Below are positions 10,301 through 20,600 of a stretch of 64,000 bases of DNA, piece by piece. Position 1 is the stretch's first letter. Every line of letters begins with the position of its first letter. A program made the translations under genes and the position numbers. This DNA is from Branchiostoma floridae (Eukaryota > Chordata > Leptocardii > Amphioxiformes > Branchiostomatidae), in NCBI RefSeq assembly GCF_000003815.2, contig NC_049988.1, forward strand, positions 3,901,765 through 3,965,764, given 5' to 3'. The notes beneath the pieces were generated by a model. It was given only the letters and a program-made list of their open reading frames with translations, did no database searches and was not told the DNA's origin.

Positions 10301-13300
10301 TTTCCGGAGATGTTCATAGTTCCGACCGCCTACGGCTACAGTCTGCAGATGAGCTGTGACAAGCCGGAAGGGCCCGTGGTGTTGGACGTCCTCTGTCCGC
10401 CAAGCACCAACCCTAGAGACAACATGGCCTGTGTACAATCCGTCACGTATCCTATTGCCGACCAGGTATGAATCATTTTTATAAGATTTGTACATTTGCT
10501 GTAGGTTTTCAATCCATTTGGTATACCCACCGAGCCCTGTCCAGTGTAACCAGTAAGCTCCTTGATGTAACAGGTAGTTTTCTTGTAGAAATACGCTTGA
10601 CTCGTTGAGAGTTTGAAATTCGGCGATCAACAAGTTCGTTGACAATGTAAAGCTGTAACGTTACAGTGTTTTGGCTGGTACGTTCAGCAGTGGATCACAT
10701 TTTGTTTATATGTTGTGTTGTTTGTAGCCTGGTCGTCGCCGCCGCCGCCTGCTGGTGTCAGAGGGTACTGCAGCAGCTATCGGAACGTGTGTTGGCAACG
10801 CGGTTGGATGTGTTCTTTGCGGTGTTTTGTCATTTTTCACAGCTGGTAAGTCAAAATTGTGCATAATTTCGATTTATTGCAAGTGCGACAATATCATATC
10901 CTCCAAAGGTTTTATCTTTCAATCTTAGCTTTTTCGGTTCTGCTACTTTTGTTATCTCCATAAAAATAGATACATTATTTTGGGTCTGTCTGTGTGTGTG
11001 CTTGTGTTTCCGGATTATTTTAGTCAGCATAATTTAAGAACCTATTGATAAATTACAATGATACATGTATTTGGTATGTGCGTGGGTAGATGTTGGAAAT
11101 GCGAAGGTCAGTGTAGATTTTGGGTCCGCTAGTATGTGATCTTGGTACTGTAGAAGAAATGCCGTTTTTTTCCCATCTTTTGACCTGGACATGCTATGGT
11201 CTTCTTTTTTTGGGGCAAATAACCTGTGATGTAAGACAGACGTGGGGTATGTTTGGCCCCCTAGCAACTTGCTCTACAATTGCAGGGGCATTTTTGTCAA
11301 AAATTGTCCAAGGAGAATAACTCAAGTACTGGATTACCATGATAAGCATGTAGGTATCTTTGGCAGAAGATGTCCATAATGACATGCAAATCATGCAAAT
11401 TGGGACTTAATTTGGCTATCTAATCAGGAAAATATATATTTGTCCCACTATAGGATATTTAAGTATTAAAAAGTATTAAACGATTTGTCAACATAATGAC
11501 CTATGAATGACCTTAGTTTAAGGTGTACGCAGCCAAGTGTAGATTATGCAGATGTGAAAGTTATTTGCACAATCAGAATTTTCATGGATATATGAGGTCT
11601 CCGAACTCTTGTTTTATTTTGTTTTATAGGTGTTAGTGCAGCCGCATGTATCGCACCTTGTGCATTTGGTGTTGGTCCGTCCTGTGGTACTGCCGCTGCT
11701 ATGGGAGCTAATGAAGGAAAGATCATCTGCAGTGAACTTTTTGTCCAAGGTACGACGTACACAGTTACAACAGGTTTTACTAAGATCTACATGGCCAGAC
11801 TATCTTTTGTTACATCAGAGTAATTAGCTGACTTGTCATTATTGCTCAGTTAGGCTATGTTGTTGATTTTATTATATTGATGACATCCACGCCCGCTTCA
11901 GTTTGCAACCGTACCTGTAAATCATACAAAACAGTTTCAAAATAACCAAATATATGCCATAAATTGCGAAAAAAAATATGGAAAAACGCATACTAATGCC
12001 AAAGAAGGTATGAAGAAGAAAATGTGAACAAAAATCCAAAGAATCTATTGTTTGTCATACTATATTCTATGTGTTCAGTCATTTGTTCAACCTTCCTTTT
12101 TTGTGAAACATTTTTAGTCACAACTTCTTGGGTTCCCAGAAGATAACATCCATATAATCAAATCAACATGGCCATATCATTGCCTTGAGGAAGGGAGTAT
12201 AAGAACTACCTAAACGGTTGTATTGTTAGAAACCTGATGCCAAGTGACTTACCAACCTGATGAAACTGATGCAGGGATGAAGAGTTTTAGTTTTACCTTG
12301 ATGAAGAGTTTCCCCTGACTCTAAAGGTATTTGAAATACTAATGAAACTCTTAATATCATACATTACCATCAATACATCAATCTCCAGTCCTAAGGTTAC
12401 GGTCAGTTTAGACTAGGGGTGGGAACTGGTACAGGAAATTCAGGTCCTGGTCCGGTTCAGGTCCAGAGAATCAGGTCCAGGTCGGGACCTCAACCTGGAC
12501 CCGATTGTTTTGGAAAACTTGTTAATGGGCAATACTCAAAAACAATGGTTCAATTTTCTACGAAGGAATCTATTTGGCGGAGTATTCGACTCCCACAATG
12601 CGTTTTAAAATCCTGTCTTCATGTAAACTCTGTACGTTTGACAGTAGAAACATGGTTGAACTGACTAAAACTTTGCTCTTTTTATTTTCGTGAACCGTGA
12701 AGCGCCCAAATGTGAAACCCCCTGCATATATAGTATCTGAGCATTTCTTCATCATCATCATCCGGGCGTGCTTGTTGCACGGATGGCCATGACTCTCTCA
12801 ATCGGTCCAAAATCCGGTCTACTGATTTTTTTAGGTCCGTTTTTTTCGAACCGGTCCAACTAGAAACAAATTGGTTTTGTACAGACATTACAATATAAAA
12901 CATCGTTTTTGTTCTTGTCCCTGTGAGACTTAGTGCGCCAGTAGACGAGAGGGTGGAGAAGGAAGTGCACACCCCTTCCTCACCATAAAAAAAAGTGCAG
13001 GTCAGGCAAACAGGTTGCCAAACCAACCGGCAAATGCCTGTTTGCCTGCTCATCTGTCGACAGAATCCAAAAAAACAACAACAAAAAAAACAAATATAAA
13101 ACATTGTCCTACAGGTCACCTGGATGCGCAGACGTACCTGGCTGATGCCGCCTTTGGTCGCCAGCTGACTGCCGAGTCCCCACACGTGATGGAAGGGTAC
13201 CACACCCTGGCCAACCCCATCGTCTGGCTCATGCAGCGGTCTCACACGGCTACAGACATCGTCAAGGTATCATAATTCCATCTAGCTGGTGGTTTATTAC

Positions 13301-14032
13301 GATTTTACGACCCGCACAGGTGTTTACGTTGTCATGCCGCCTGATTAGATTTTGGTCACATTTCCAACCCTGGGCCCGTCCGGGCTGTTTGCCGAAATGA
13401 TTTTTTTTAAATTCAGAAACATACAAAAATTGTAGTACTGACTAATTACTTGTACGTTTTACGTATTTCGTTCTCCTTTGTAGCTCCCTTTTCCTTCCCA
13501 CATACTAGTACTACCCGGCCTGGCAGCTTTTGGGAACGAAAAGTATGGTACAAAAGACACCAAACTACACAAGACGTAAAGGAAATAATAGTAGGCGATA
13601 TGTGTGTCTATTTTACGTACATATTTTTATTTTCATTTCCACAAACAAACTGGTAGGGCCCCGGTTTGGAAACTTGTGTTAGCCTGAGCTCTCTTTCTCA
13701 CCCCATAATCATTTCATTTTCAGTATGTTTGCTACATTTTAGGTGTAACGTTAATGAATTATTGCATATTTAATCTTCAGACCTTTGCCTTACCCTGGGC
13801 CCACCACATGAGCTACCTACAGGACATGGCGGATGAAAGGGACGAATTCGGGGCCGTTGTCATGGAGACAGGGATGATTCTGAGCAGTGCAGTGGGGAGG
13901 GTCACGCAGGGGACCAGGGCTGTCATGGCACTTGGAGAAATTGTCATCTTGCCTGCATTCGTGGCTGTGGTTACAATCGTGGCGTACATTGCTATGTACA
14001 AGAGCGTAGCAAAAAAGCAGCGTGTTGATTAG
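7224..14032 (+). CDS. Gene 1: membrane-anchored periplasmic-binding-protein type 1 (LivJ-like) receptor, 7 coding exons, internal TAG
   Basis: Coding exons are 7224-7365, 8018-9330, 10235-10465, 10728-10845, 11630-11749, 13115-13266 and 13781-14032. All introns are GT-AG, the phases agree at every junction, and the total is 2328 nt (776 codons with the stop). Predicted order: cytoplasmic N-terminus, membrane anchor (about residues 16-40), ligand-binding domain (about 48-480), a Cys-containing linker, PGRRRRR (563-569), a Gly/Cys-rich hydrophobic stretch, a conserved-looking helical region, and a C-terminal helix (about 746-764) ending in a basic tail. An in-frame TAG replaces codon 343. Because the frame continues in phase for over 400 more codons, this is a recent nonsense allele, a sequence error or a young pseudogene. 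The ligand is unknown; small amino-acid-like ligands are typical of the domain family. Confidence 0.8.
8018..9330 (+). CDS. Gene 1 exon 2: PBP1 ligand-binding domain with in-frame TAG at 8902-8904
   Basis: This 1313-nt exon carries almost the whole domain. Family hallmarks are IRIG-like IVRIGLLFPT at the start, LFVGPDTSSHAVHVA (the Rossmann loop contacting ligand), FISPRAT, VIPIHIEDIYSTGL, WYTGDSL and AYDAVNLIYD. Exons of this length are unusual in an intron-rich genome. The TAG (codon 343) lies in the palindrome GGCCTAGGCC, just before AYDAVNLIYD, a block highly characteristic of the family. Downstream of it 142 sense codons run to the donor GTGATA. I start the exon at 8018 because the acceptor ATGACAG and the phase-1 end of exon 1 fit there. 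Confidence 0.8.
9484..9696. repeat. Foldback MITE family A, copy 2
   Basis: Inside intron 2 of gene 1. It begins TAACGCTAGTTCAG and ends GGTTACCATGCGAATAAAGG, with the same internal palindrome (AAGTCGGCAGACGG against CCGTCGACTAGATA) as the other family A copies. Confidence 0.8.
9843..9974. repeat. Long inverted repeat with hammerhead-like loop
   Basis: Arms 9843-9891 and 9926-9974 are complementary over about 49 bp (ATTCTTCAGTAAACGTTTCG against CGAAATGTTTACTGAAGAAT). On the minus strand the loop reads TTGATGAAGGCGAC...GTCGAAACG, reminiscent of the conserved strands of hammerhead ribozymes found in Penelope-like elements, but the core is imperfect (TTGATGA rather than CTGATGA) and stem II would be very short. 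It lies in intron 2 of gene 1. Confidence 0.5.
10128..10200 (+). repeat. LINE-type 3' tail
   Basis: TGTACCATGTACGATCGTTG followed by CGCAATAAAG and CTCTCTCT resembles the tail at 27290-27372 (TTGTTGTGCAATAAAGC then TATCTAT). Both end in an AATAAA and a short simple repeat, as L2/CR1-type elements do. No coding sequence remains upstream. Confidence 0.45.
10235..14032 (+). CDS. Gene 1 exons 3-7: Cys linker, Arg run, Gly/Cys-rich hydrophobic region, C-terminal membrane helix
   Basis: Exon 3 encodes 77 residues with four Cys. Exon 4 opens with PGRRRRRLL, a possible proprotein-convertase site, then GTCVGNAVGCVLCG. Exon 5 continues VSAAACIAPCAFGVGPSCG, so exons 4-5 form a Gly/Ala/Cys-rich hydrophobic segment that may be a membrane hairpin. 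Exon 6 has ICSELFVQG (from exon 5), YLADAAFGRQL, a GYHTLANPIVWLMQRS block, then DIVK. Exon 7 has FALPWAHHMSYLQD, an amphipathic helix and a C-terminal hydrophobic helix followed by KSVAKKQRVD and TAG. I do not recognise these C-terminal blocks as a named domain. Confidence 0.7.
10985..11622 (+). repeat. Dispersed repeat F, near-complete copy
   Basis: Shares ordered blocks with 32530-33382: TGTTTCCGGATT, TTTGGTATGTG, GGGTAGATG, TTTTGACCTGGACATGCTAT, GCAGGGGC, GTAGATTATGCAGATGT and CCGAACTCTTGTT. It encodes no recognisable protein. The copy ends seven bases before the first base of gene 1 exon 5, so its end may supply part of that acceptor tract. Confidence 0.7.
11860..12174. repeat. MITE family J, copy 1
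   Basis: The left end (GTTGATTTTATTATATTGAT then GACATCC) is inverse to the right end (TAACATCCATATAATCAAAT then CAACATGGCC). A second copy with the same ends is at 14096-14460. It lies in intron 5 of gene 1. The interior is AT-rich and non-coding. Confidence 0.7.
12412..12520 (+). repeat. Repeat K (hAT-like end, AGGTCCAGG-rich)
   Basis: Begins GACTAGGGGTGGGAACTGG followed by iterated CAGGTCC/GGTCCAGG units. Related sequence in inverse orientation is at 51693-51780. The GGGGTGGG end is reminiscent of hAT-type nonautonomous elements. A further stretch with AACCGGTCCAA at 12795-12870 may be the other end. It lies in intron 5 of gene 1. Confidence 0.45.
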
Positions 14033-14095
14033 CATCTGCATCCCGCTGGCCATACAGCATCTGCATCATCATATCCAGCTGAAATGTTTTTCGGT

Positions 14096-14460
14096 AGTCC
14101 ATGTTGATTTGATAATATGGATGACATCCTCTGCCTCTGGGAAGGAAAAACTGATGCGAGCGTGCGAATAAAAAAGAAAAGTTTCATTCGCTATTAAATC
14201 TAAGTGGTCATGACTTCACGCAAAAAAATGGAATACTGAACAATAGATTCTCATTTTCGCTCTTTGACATTTTCTTTGTCCGTGGAATTGAAGGCATTCT
14301 ATGACATTAGGATATCTTTTCCGGTGTACTTGTTTTACATCTGCATATACTTGCAGCTGCTACGTACCATGTACTGTATGGTTCAAAACTATTTTTCTTT
14401 AGAAACGACCGAAAATTGATGGGTGCGCGGATGTCATCCATATAATCAAAACAACATGGC
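14096..14460. repeat. MITE family J, copy 2
   Basis: CCATGTTGATTTGATAATAT then GGATGACATCC at the left is inverse to GGATGTCATCCATATAATCA then AAACAACATGG at the right. It begins about 65 bp after the gene 1 stop codon and contains the first AATAAA after it, so the gene's 3' UTR may end inside the element. Confidence 0.75.
14167..14172 (+). terminator. Candidate polyadenylation signal of gene 1
   Basis: AATAAA 135 bp after the stop codon, the first canonical hexamer on this strand. It sits within MITE copy J2. Confidence 0.4.
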
Positions 14461-14504
14461 CTTAGTGTGTGTCGGATTCATATAACAAGAATGCCTCAGT
14501 TTGG

Positions 14505-14840
14505 TTTTTATAGTGAGATTGGTTAAGTTTTAGGTGCTGTTTGTCTTTGCGTTTTTTTTATGTGTGTTTTGAACAACATAACTTGAGAAGCTGTTGCCGG
14601 ATCCGGATCTTTATGATGTTGGTGGGCAGGATTAGCAAAAACGAAGATCAACGTTAATAGTAGGCCCCTTATCGACCTTCAGCGGCACTACAGCGGAACT
14701 TCTAGAAACGCCATGGTTTATTTTTGTATTGCATGTAGCACTTGGAGCTGTAGGTTTGGGCCTCCCAGCGACTTTTCAAGGGACTGCAGGTTCACATTTT
14801 GCTTGAGACCAAAAACAATGACTCAAGAAGAGGATGGCGG
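14505..14840 (+). repeat. Dispersed repeat F, diverged copy
   Basis: Shares the order of blocks TTGAGAAGCTGTTGCCGGATC, ATGATGTTGGTGGGCAGGAT, GGCCCCTTATCGACC and CACTACAGCGGAACTTCT with other F copies, but is more diverged. Confidence 0.45.
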
Positions 14841-15928
14841 ATCTTCATTATTTTTGGTAGGTAGATAGCCTATGTGTTTATCAACATAATGAAATTAAAA
14901 AAGTATATATGTAATCATGCAAAAATTTGCATTATTAATTTTATCCACTACGTCCCATCATAATGCTATTCAAACAAATGATGTGTCACTGAGTGTGTGT
15001 GTGTGAGAGAGGGGGGGCATTAGATAGACATAGCTTACGCAACTGAATGCCCAATTCGCTCGATCAATAAGAAAATACTATAATTCCTACAACTTCTGCT
15101 ATTTGGGTGGAAAAGATGATCAACTAGTGCTTTATGCAAATGATAACCTTATTTACATAATCAATAAAAGCATTTATTATCTGTCGCGTTATCCTGTATT
15201 AGTGTCAAGAATAAAAGATTGTGGTTTTGGTTCATTAGTGTCTTTGATTCGTTATTTTGTGTTTGATATGTACAAGTATCATCTGACTAATTATTAAGTT
15301 AATGCTGCTTTTGCCAATAATTATTAATATTTTGAATAGTTGAGCATTGCAAAGTTTTGTTGAAGCTTGGGCAGGAAATATTACATAGAAGGGAAGAAAC
15401 CTGCTACCATGCTTGCATGATCGGTGTAAATTCTCAACATACATATGACACCAATTGCAAGCTTGTGAACCAAGGGATGGTTTGATCTGTAGTTCAGGTA
15501 CTATGTGATAATGGTGACAGAAATATATAGAAACTTTCTACATGAATAGAATAGATAGAAACTGTGCATGCATGGTCAGCAAACAGAAAGGAAGAGTTAA
15601 AACATGTGACACCCTTTCTAAGTCGTTTTCAGAAACTTTAGGGTATACCGGTAATAGATAATCAGGACAGTTGATTTATATAATCTTTAATGCAAGTTCC
15701 TACGAAATGCCAAGTACAAGTAGTAAGTGCCATTGGTAAACAATGAGACAGAGAGGGAAGTTTTATTAGCTAACATGCATATACTACCGCAAAGGCCTAC
15801 TTCTTTCATTCTAACCTGTGGTTTAACTTTAAAAGTGGAGGTGACAGTGACATGGATTTTGCTTGAATTACATATCTCTTATCAAAAACATGTGAATTCT
15901 GACAATTATCAACATTGTAACTATGCGC
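14841..15928. other. Intergenic space between convergent genes
   Basis: AT-rich sequence holding the presumed 3' UTR of gene 2 at its right end and a short GT/GA tract near 14995-15015. No gene was recognised. Confidence 0.4.
15762..15767 (-). terminator. Candidate polyadenylation signal of gene 2
   Basis: AATAAA on the minus strand (TTTATT on plus) 162 bp after the gene 2 stop codon at 15929-15931. Confidence 0.4.
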
Positions 15929-17679
15929 TCAAGCTTTGGTATCCATATTGACGACAGGGTTATCCACACCCCAGGCGTCTCTGGCCGGCGGCGGTGTTGT
16001 GGTGTGTGTGAGGGGCACCGAGTTGTCCTGGGAGGCGCCAACCTTCTTCTTCTTCTTAACCCTTGAGATGAATACAAAAGTAGACAATCTTTGCATTAGA
16101 GTCTTCTACAAAATTCAAGCACTTTCGACTATCACGGTAAAGGTGTCAGAAATATATTTTATGCATCAAAATGGATCTATATAATAGGGATTTAAATGAA
16201 ATTGAATATTCATAACAAAATTTTACTACTATCTAAAAATCGGAAAACAACATTTCCTTACCAGAGGCAAGCTGCGATGCCAAACATGACAATGACAATG
16301 AAGACCGTAGTACCGATGGCTACATAAAGCACCGGGAATGGTGTGTCCTCTGTCTGTGCAGGGCCAGCGTAGGCGGTAGTAAGGGTCACCTCATCCGCCA
16401 GGTAGTCATGAAGCGAGCCCATGTAGGTGAAAGTCTTGCCACCAAGCGCTGCTTCAAGTTGGGACTTAGACTGCTGGAGAACCGTTTGTACGATGTCCAA
16501 AGGTACCGGCCTGGAGTCTTCCCTGCCAGGGTAGGTCAGGAAGAAGGCGAGGGTGGTGTGGGTTTGGTCGGAAGCGAGTTTGGGATAACCTTCGGTGACG
16601 TGAACGTCTTCTTGGAGGAACACAGCGGGACTGTACCTGGGGTAAGGCGAAAAGAATAGTTCAACATTACAACAACGATACAAAATCACTCGTTATGTGA
16701 TCAATGGTACTTTTTTCCTATGGGTACCAATGCCATCACTCAGTAAAAGATCAACTCAGCCTCAGAGCCTATTTGAGGCTGCAGCGGCAGTGGGTTGTTA
16801 TCCACTGTGTCTTAGGTACGGTATTTGAGGGTAGAGCACAACCCTCATCTTCCGACATATTTAACCTACATTGTACCTCCCCAATCAAAGTCTGGTGCCC
16901 ACTTTCATATCGGTCTGGGTGGCGTGAGGAAATTCGTGTAAAGTGACTGTCCAAGCAAACAACATCGGTAGCATGTCGGGGCTCAATCCCAGGACTTCTG
17001 GGTTCTGGGCCAAATGCCATGACCGTCACGCTAACATGGCACCATAGTTCATAAAGAATGATGGCTGAAAGTTTAAATTAGTTCAATCAAAATCTATAAT
17101 TGCCGTTCTAAACATTGAATTGTGTCGAAAGGTATTGCTAGATGGTGATAGGTGCAAATGTCAAAACCATCAATGCAGTGGATCTACAAGGATTGTGACA
17201 ATCGAATTCATTTGGACCACATTTCATGTACTAACTTACGATCGTCGCACTCTGTCTCCCTCCTCTTCCCTACATGCAGGGATCCGGTCCGCCTGTTGGC
17301 TGCAGAAGTCGGTAGCTTCCGTGGCAAACGCAGATTTGAACGTAGGCAGCTGATCAAGTACCTGAATATTAACATAACCGAAAAGATCAACCAAAAATGT
17401 TTTTCTTTACAGTACATGTGTGTATAACCAAAGGATTGCTTCGAGGTAAGTGTTGTTGTCGACCTGTTTTGTTTTCAAAGTTGTGCAAATATCAAATGGC
17501 TGACAGTGTAGTTTACATATCGTTTCAAAAACATTGCCACAAATATCATGCTTGCCCCTAAATTCTAGAAGGAATAAATGGATTTTAGGAATACTATACC
17601 TTGCTCACCACCGACGCGATTTCAATTACTACAGTGTTGATCTCGATGATGCTCTCTGTATCGGGGCTTGTGGTTGTGT
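15929..17679 (-). CDS. Gene 2 exons 28-31: SEA-like region, transmembrane helix, cytoplasmic tail
   Basis: Exons are 17609-17679, 17240-17361, 16262-16636 and 15929-16061. The region has SEA-like hydrophobic pattern ([28 protein letters not shown], then [21 protein letters not shown]) but no GSVVV-type cleavage site was seen, so the SEA call is tentative. I used the strong donor GTAAGT at 17239 because the nearer GTAGGG at 17273 breaks the phase. A helix of about 25 residues ([20 protein letters not shown]) is followed by WVKKKKV, the stop-transfer, and a Pro/Thr-rich tail ending [11 protein letters not shown] and TGA. Confidence 0.75.
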
Positions 17680-20600
17680 CTGCAACATATGGCAGATAAT
17701 GGTTAGGCCCCCTTTCCACTTGACGGCGCTCTCACGGCGCTCTCGCTGCGATGGAAAATTGGCCAGAGCGCGGTGAGAGCGCCGCGATGCCGGAAAAAGC
17801 TGCTCTAGTGGAATCGCTCCGGCGACCCCAGCGCGCTCTCACCGCGACGAAAAACTCAAATGTCAGCATCTTTTTATGAGCTAGCAAAGATTCGAAAGAT
17901 TACTCAACGAATTTCAGAGATAAAGAACGAATCTTTTGACGTATAGTGTATTTTGGTATCTTTGAAGTCATCCTTTTACGTCATACATAACATTCAAAGT
18001 ATAAAATCAAGGCTGTAAACAAATCCAATTTTGGTTAATGTACAGTCACTCAGACTGAAATATACACGTTTCTCTTGCTGTTTTTTCTTAAATCTGTCAT
18101 GTAGCTTGTTCACCATAAATATCTTTATCATGCCACGTTATTGGTGTAAATCATACAACACCGAAACACTTCAATTTAATTGAAAATGGGACTTCAATAA
18201 TCTAAATGTACAGATGGAGAACAAGAAAACCTAATGTCATCATGTTGAAATTCAAAAATTAGTTGAGAAATGATAAACCTTTGTTTTTAAACCTTGCTTA
18301 TTCCATCTCAGTTTGTTTAATTGTTCATCACCGGTACATTTTGGACATTTCTCCGGGTTCTGTCTATATGTCAAATATACTTCTTCACAAACCGCAGTTA
18401 AGAGCGCAGAGAGAGCGCGGCGAGAGCGCCGTCCTAGCTAAATTGGCATCATAAACCATTGTTGAGACCTATTGCGCTCACCGCGCTCGCTGTGCGCTCT
18501 GTTGGCGCTCACGGCGTTCGCTGCGCGCTCTCTTGGCGCTCTCTCTGCGCTCATCGTTGGATCACCGTCCACGGCGCTCTCACGGCGACTGTTTTGAGTA
18601 GGTTCAAAACAGTCGCGGTGGTGATGGCGACCATGGCGACCTTGGCGCTCCCACCGCGCTCTCTTCGCGCTCCCATGGCGACCTTGGCGATCCCACCGCG
18701 CTCTCACCGCGCTCTTCCCAATTTGAGGTCGCAGAGAGAGCGCCGCGAGAGCGCCGTCCTAGTGGAAAGGGGGTATTAGTACTAGTACTAGTAGTGTCAT
18801 GTAACCAATATTATGGACCAAGCACAGGCCTCCATTCCTAACCATACATATGCCATATGCAAGGGTATATGAAAAGGAAAGCCGTGCATTGAATATCGTC
18901 TAATACTTAGCAATACACACTCGTAGGACTGGTTGGATTCCGAGTATTTGACAATGTCAGTGTCAGTTTGCATTAGCTATATAAGAAAAAAATCTTCCTT
19001 TCCTCAGTTAATAACTCTTAATAATTAGGTCTAAGGAAAGACATATATGGATGTATATGAATGAAAAATAATAATACAAAGCGAAATAGATAAGTAACGG
19101 AAGATTCTACTTACAAGGCAAACAGACACCGTTCACTTCAACAGTGTGCTCCCGGCATTCGCAATGGTAGGATCCCGGCTCGTTCACACACGTCTCGTGC
19201 TCGGTGCAGTCGTCATATCCCTCAGAACATTCGTCGATTTCTATTGAAAGCAAAAACAAAAACCATATCTCTTGCATCACTTCTTCTATCAACCTTTTCT
19301 AACCTATAGTGTTGTACCAGATACATTCATCAGACTATAACATTTTGGTGAATTTTCTATCACTTTAAGTTAGCTAAATTAAACTCATCTTGCTTCTAAG
19401 AACTTTTTCGCCAGTAATATGCTAACGGTAACCTTTAATACCACACAAAATAAGATGTCACTCTGTCTGTGTCCATGAATAGTCTGTGTTTATTAAAACA
19501 ACATTGATATAGGGGGAAGAAAACATGCGATAAAACACTGGCCAATATCTTGAATGGAATTATCCTTACTTGGAGAATAAGAATACATTAAATACCTATG
19601 CATTTCACACCATAGTTCACCAGTGTATAGTACGCGTCCATGCAGTAACAGTTGTAGCCGCCAGCGGTGTTGTTACACAGTTGCTCACAATGATGATTTC
19701 CAGTCAAACACTCGTCCTCATCTGTTGGAACACATTGCACTTTAATACTTTTGAATAGTACAATATGACACTAATTAAAACATTACAGTTTTCACCCATG
19801 CATTCCATTTACATATAGACACGTCTTTCATCGTGTATATTTTCGGAATAAATAGGGGCACTAAGCACACCAAGAAGCCCAATTACTCATAAGATATCAA
19901 AGAACATATAACAAGACAATTTTTTCTTATCGCCCCAGAAATCAGTTTTGTAACCCAACTTTAGTCAAACGTCGTCAGGCACATTGTATTCGACCATAGG
20001 TTGAGATTGAGTAATTTGATTACAGGGAGGGTAATTGGGGAGTTTAGTAGAAGATTGTAAGCTTTTTGATGCTCGTGGGACTAGTGGGTACTTAATCGTA
20101 TTATGTGAAGTAGTATACATGTATTACTTCCTGAAGTATATCGGAAAATAACACTCCCTTCTGGAGTAGAATGCCCCCATTAAAGATTATATTCTCTTAA
20201 TTGTGTACGACTGTACATGTGGCAATCTTCTTATACATCAATGTACTCACATCACTAAATGTATTCAAGGCTATGACGTTATATCTGCCTACCGTGACAC
20301 GTGACACCATCAGTGCCCAGCTTGTAGCCTTTCCGGCAAGAACACGTGGCAGTACCGGTATCGTCCACGAAGCACCATCCAAGTACAGGATCACATCCGG
20401 GATTCACGGCACTACTGCAAGGGCTGCTAGCTGTGGGTACAACAGATATCAAATATATCGTGCAGTTACATTAGTCTTTTTCTTTACCTTCTTAGTGGAA
20501 GATGACATTAATGTGTTTCGCTATCGATTGTTAGTTTTTTGAAATCCCATCATTTCTATGAGTTCGCATTATTTGCCGATCATCAATGCGTTGCTTAAAA

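Noticed and set aside
12682-13245. 187-codon minus-strand frame
   Set aside because: It overlaps gene 1 exon 6 and repeat K and shows no recognisable domain or splice context.
17273-17274. Donor GTAGGG for exon 29 of gene 2
   Set aside because: It leaves phase 1 while the next exon needs phase 2; the stronger GTAAGT at 17239 restores phase.
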